64,000 bases of DNA from an uncultured Flavobacteriales bacterium. Its GTDB lineage: Bacteria; Bacteroidota; Bacteroidia; Flavobacteriales_E; Vicingaceae. The notes beneath the pieces are model-generated. The model had not been told where the DNA came from, ran no database searches, and saw nothing but the letters and a program-made list of their open reading frames with translations. Positions 62,253 to 64,000 of the stretch are shown one piece after another. Within the stretch, counting starts at the first letter, position 1; each line of letters opens with the position of its first letter. The position numbers were made by a program, and so were the translations under genes. The stretch is taken from NCBI GenBank assembly GCA_905479995.1, contig CAJQON010000015.1, positions 124,001 to 188,000 on the forward strand, given 5' to 3'.

Positions 62253-62780
62253 CTATTTGTCAGCGTCATATTCACTAGCACTCCACTCATCACTATTACT
62301 AGAAAGTAGTCTATGCACTTCTATTGGCTTGCCTTTCCTCAAAAGGTCAATAAAGCTTTCTTCCCCACCAGCGTAACCCCACTCTGATGTTTCATGATTT
62401 CTAAAAAAATCAGCCACAAGCATTAGCTTTCCATTTAGCTCCTTAATAAAAAACACTTTGCCCATCATAAAAACTCCTGGCGATGGATTCACTCCTGAAA
62501 TATAACATGCCCATAAAGATTCTCCTGTACTATCTTGATAATGAGAGATTTTGTAAATGTTTCTAGCATTTGCATTCGCATCTGCCTCTTCATAAAAAAA
62601 ATCTGGCTTAGGTTTTTTAAGTACTGGATATCCAAGTCCTATAGTCACGTTGTCTGAAAACATAGCCATTTGAGAAACTATGTCATTATACTCTTCAAAC
62701 CTTGACTTATAATTTCCAGCCTCTAAAACTCTTTGCTCAAGTTCAAATAGTTCATTTAAAAAGTCTATTATTTTGTCCAT
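62253..62780 (-). CDS. Hypothetical cytoplasmic protein, 175 residues
   Basis: An acidic protein without a signal peptide: FLNELFELEQRVLEAGNY, WACYISGVNPSPGVFMMGK, ADFFRNHETSEWGYAGGEES. The alpha plus beta layout recalls NTF2-like immunity or SnoaL-type folds, but no family is recognised. It is a single-gene unit between E5 and a degraded half palindrome at 62795-62830. Confidence 0.6.
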   Translation of the reverse strand: MDKIIDFLNELFELEQRVLEAGNYKSRFEEYNDIVSQMAMFSDNVTIGLGYPVLKKPKPDFFYEEADANANARNIYKISHYQDSTGESLWACYISGVNPSPGVFMMGKVFFIKELNGKLMLVADFFRNHETSEWGYAGGEESFIDLLRKGKPIEVHRLLSSNSDEWSASEYDADK

Positions 62781-62880
62781 ATTTTTTTTATTACTGCTAA
62801 CAACCGGCTAAACCACACTAATGTGTAACGTACCCGAAGTTTTCCTTGTAAATATAGTACATTTGAGTTACACAGTTGTA

Positions 62881-63054
62881 ATGGATGAATTATTAATAAA
62901 ATATCGCTTTCAAGGGTTTCCTTATATCGTAGCTGATGGTAAAGGTGAGTTTTACCAATTACCTCATGTAGTTAATAAGTATACTAGATCATTCAGAAAA
63001 TTGAATGTTGTATTGAATAATGGTATCTCCGCCAGAAAAAGCTTCCTTATTTAA
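62881..63054 (+). CDS. Truncated small island gene crossing the right attachment site
   Basis: From the ATG at 62881, 57 residues (MDELLIKYRFQGFPYIVADG, FYQLPHVVNKYTRSFRKLN, VVLNNG). This resembles the N-terminal part of a small protein often found in Bacteroidota mobile elements. After NNG at 63024 the frame passes into the 16-bp repeat and stops 10 codons later, so the original 3' part was probably replaced by recombination at the repeat. Confidence 0.5.
   Translation: MDELLIKYRFQGFPYIVADGKGEFYQLPHVVNKYTRSFRKLNVVLNNGISARKSFLI
63025..63040 (+). repeat. Right attachment-site repeat (attR)
   Basis: Exact copy of the 16 bp at 56269-56284 (tRNA-Ser 3' end). The following gcttcctta hairpin and T run look like the terminator that once followed the tRNA. 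Confidence 0.75.
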
Positions 63055-63067
63055 GGGGGCTTTTTTT
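63041..63067 (+). terminator. Terminator after attR, probably the native tRNA-Ser terminator
   Basis: gcttcctta and taagggggc pair (with two G-U) around a TT loop, followed by seven T. It directly follows the right repeat. Confidence 0.65.
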
Positions 63068-63294
63068 ATGCTTTGACAATTTCGTTGACAGTGCCATAGG
63101 TTTTGGAAGGCTATATTAACCTTGCTCTAAGAAATAATGTGATGTTCGTTTAATAAATTTTTCCAGCGATTAGTGTTGGTTAGTTGCATAGGTAAGAAAT
63201 AAGTTGGTATAATAAAACGAACCTTAGGAAAAGCTGTAGTATTTTCCAAGTACACACAAAGCTAGCAATTAATTATACGCGTTGTTTGCTGTAG
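63068..63294. other. 227-bp gap without recognised features
   Basis: No open frame with coding character, tRNA or strong palindrome is seen between the attR terminator and the HipA gene. Confidence 0.4.
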
Positions 63295-64000
63295 TTATTT
63301 TACTTTATATGGAATGGTTTTTAATTTACTAGCGATATAATCAGTGGTTTTTTTTGAGATATTTAAATCTTCAGCAATTTTTCTCCAATTATGAAAACTT
63401 TGATTTATTTCATTAATTATTTTTTTTGGATTTTTGATAGAATACTCGTCTGCTACGTGAAGAATATCTTTTAGTTTGAAGTTTTGATTTTTACCATTTA
63501 TTGAGAGGAAATGTGGTGTGATTCTATTAAAATTTTCATTGTAACTAAATGTTAAATCATAGGCTGGAGATAAATTCCATTCTCCATTCTCTTTCATATT
63601 GAATCCGAAATTTTTAGTATGGTCATCTACGTTTTGACCAATTACATTGAAAACCATTATCTTAAATAACTGTTCTTTTGCGGAATAATCTAAATTCATT
63701 TTATTCAATATGGTAAATATTTGTTCATAAGAATAAGTATCGGGCAATTTGAAATTCATACCTGCAAATGCATGTAGGGTTTGTGTATGAATTTTTTGTC
63801 CATTAACACGATCAAACCTTTTAGTCATAAAATAAAAATCATTTTCAAATTCTTTTAATTCTGAATCCATAATGATAATTTTAGATTCTCTTGCCATTAG
63901 GTAATATGCATATTCAATTTTACCTCTTTCTTTATCAGAGTCTAAACCTATATCTCTATTGAATTTTAGAATCCAACTATCTTGGTTTTTTGATGGTAAG
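63295..64000 (-). CDS. HipA-type serine/threonine kinase, 5' part cut by window edge
   Basis: The minus-strand frame is open through to 64000, so 235 residues of a longer protein are visible; the Met at 63897 is internal. QDSWILKFNRDIGLDSDK is the ATP-pocket side, YFMTKRFDRVNGQKIHTQTL and NVIGQNVDDHTKNFGF hold the catalytic Asp and metal-binding residues, and LSPAYDLTFSYNENF is the activation end. HipA kinases are toxins of HipBA systems that phosphorylate glutamyl-tRNA synthetase or related targets. The HipB antitoxin would lie outside the window. All visible motifs are intact. Confidence 0.85.
   Translation of the reverse strand, partial: LPSKNQDSWILKFNRDIGLDSDKERGKIEYAYYLMARESKIIIMDSELKEFENDFYFMTKRFDRVNGQKIHTQTLHAFAGMNFKLPDTYSYEQIFTILNKMNLDYSAKEQLFKIMVFNVIGQNVDDHTKNFGFNMKENGEWNLSPAYDLTFSYNENFNRITPHFLSINGKNQNFKLKDILHVADEYSIKNPKKIINEINQSFHNWRKIAEDLNISKKTTDYIASKLKTIPYKVK

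Larger units (their letters stand above)
56269..63040. mobile_element. 6.8-kb genomic island with cassette-like cargo and a DGR
   Basis: The island is bounded by 16-bp direct repeats at the tRNA-Ser 3' end and at 63025-63040. Cargo, mostly on the minus strand: sulfotransferase, a chimeric small gene, the DGR (RT, TR, Avd, target, T9SS partner), two small unknown genes and a truncated edge gene. attC-like palindromes separate the cargo units. No integrase, transposase or conjugation gene is inside, so it is either degenerate or moved by an enzyme encoded elsewhere. A strong terminator at 63041 right after the right repeat fits as the original tRNA terminator pushed away by the insertion. Confidence 0.7.

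Noticed and set aside
62795-62830. A sixth complete attC-like element
   Set aside because: Only the left half (gctaac, ccggctaaacca) is present; the right core is missing, so it is treated as a half copy.
1-64000. CRISPR arrays, rRNA genes and insertion sequences
   Set aside because: No regularly spaced repeats, rRNA segments or transposase motifs were found. The only RNA gene recognised is tRNA-Ser.

Overview
The window is low-GC DNA from a member of the Bacteroidota, most likely Flavobacteriales. The evidence is: type IX secretion (T9SS) sorting tails of type A and type B, a 287-residue Bacteroidota-type primary sigma factor, TAnnTTTG -7 promoter elements, an almost complete lack of Shine-Dalgarno sites, and families typical of the phylum (DUF5683, GWxTD, 486-residue GAPDH, Bacteroidota-type AMP nucleosidase). 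No species can be named from the sequence.

Regions 1-56 kb are mainly chromosomal core. From left to right: a cut TPR-SpoIIE phosphatase; an oxidative-stress group (perR-like, peroxiredoxin, sodA) with a PerR-box-like operator; parAB, DUF5683, dapB and three tandem signal peptidase I genes, the middle one lacking both catalytic residues; a glycosyltransferase, TPR and flavoprotein genes; a 1334-residue T9SS protein; holA, amn, dapA, msrA, a SiaC-like gene and aroE; a T9SS subtilase, queE, a PorE-like OmpA protein and a type B-sorted repeat protein; gap, sigA, an ECF sigma gene with an unusually strong ribosome-binding site, and uvrA; rsmI-like, LMW-PTP, a 45-residue membrane protein and dnaA; an arsenic-type operon (arsR, DUF6428, DUF4421 barrel, aquaporin, arsC) with a palindromic operator; then dacB, glycosyltransferase and GWxTD genes.

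At 56191 lies tRNA-Ser(UGA). Its last bases (16 bp, atctccgccagaaaaa) recur at 63025-63040, so 56285-63040 looks like a genomic island integrated at the tRNA 3' end. All cargo genes except a truncated one at the right edge are on the minus strand, and they are separated by attC-like imperfect palindromes (YAACGGCTAAAT at one end, TGTTRGCA at the other), giving a gene-cassette layout with no integrase in view.

The largest cassette (58.0-61.7 kb) holds a complete diversity-generating retroelement (DGR). In transcription order it has a short T9SS-tailed protein, a secreted target protein with a C-terminal C-type-lectin-like/DUF1566 domain ending in the variable repeat (VR), an Avd-type four-helix-bundle protein, the template repeat (TR), and a DGR reverse transcriptase with IGNLTSQ and YVDD motifs. 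TR and VR are both 135 bp. By hand count they differ at 31 positions, 29 of them adenines in the TR coding strand, which is the signature of adenine-specific mutagenic retrohoming. This is the main system of interest. The right edge carries the 3' part of a HipA-type kinase gene.
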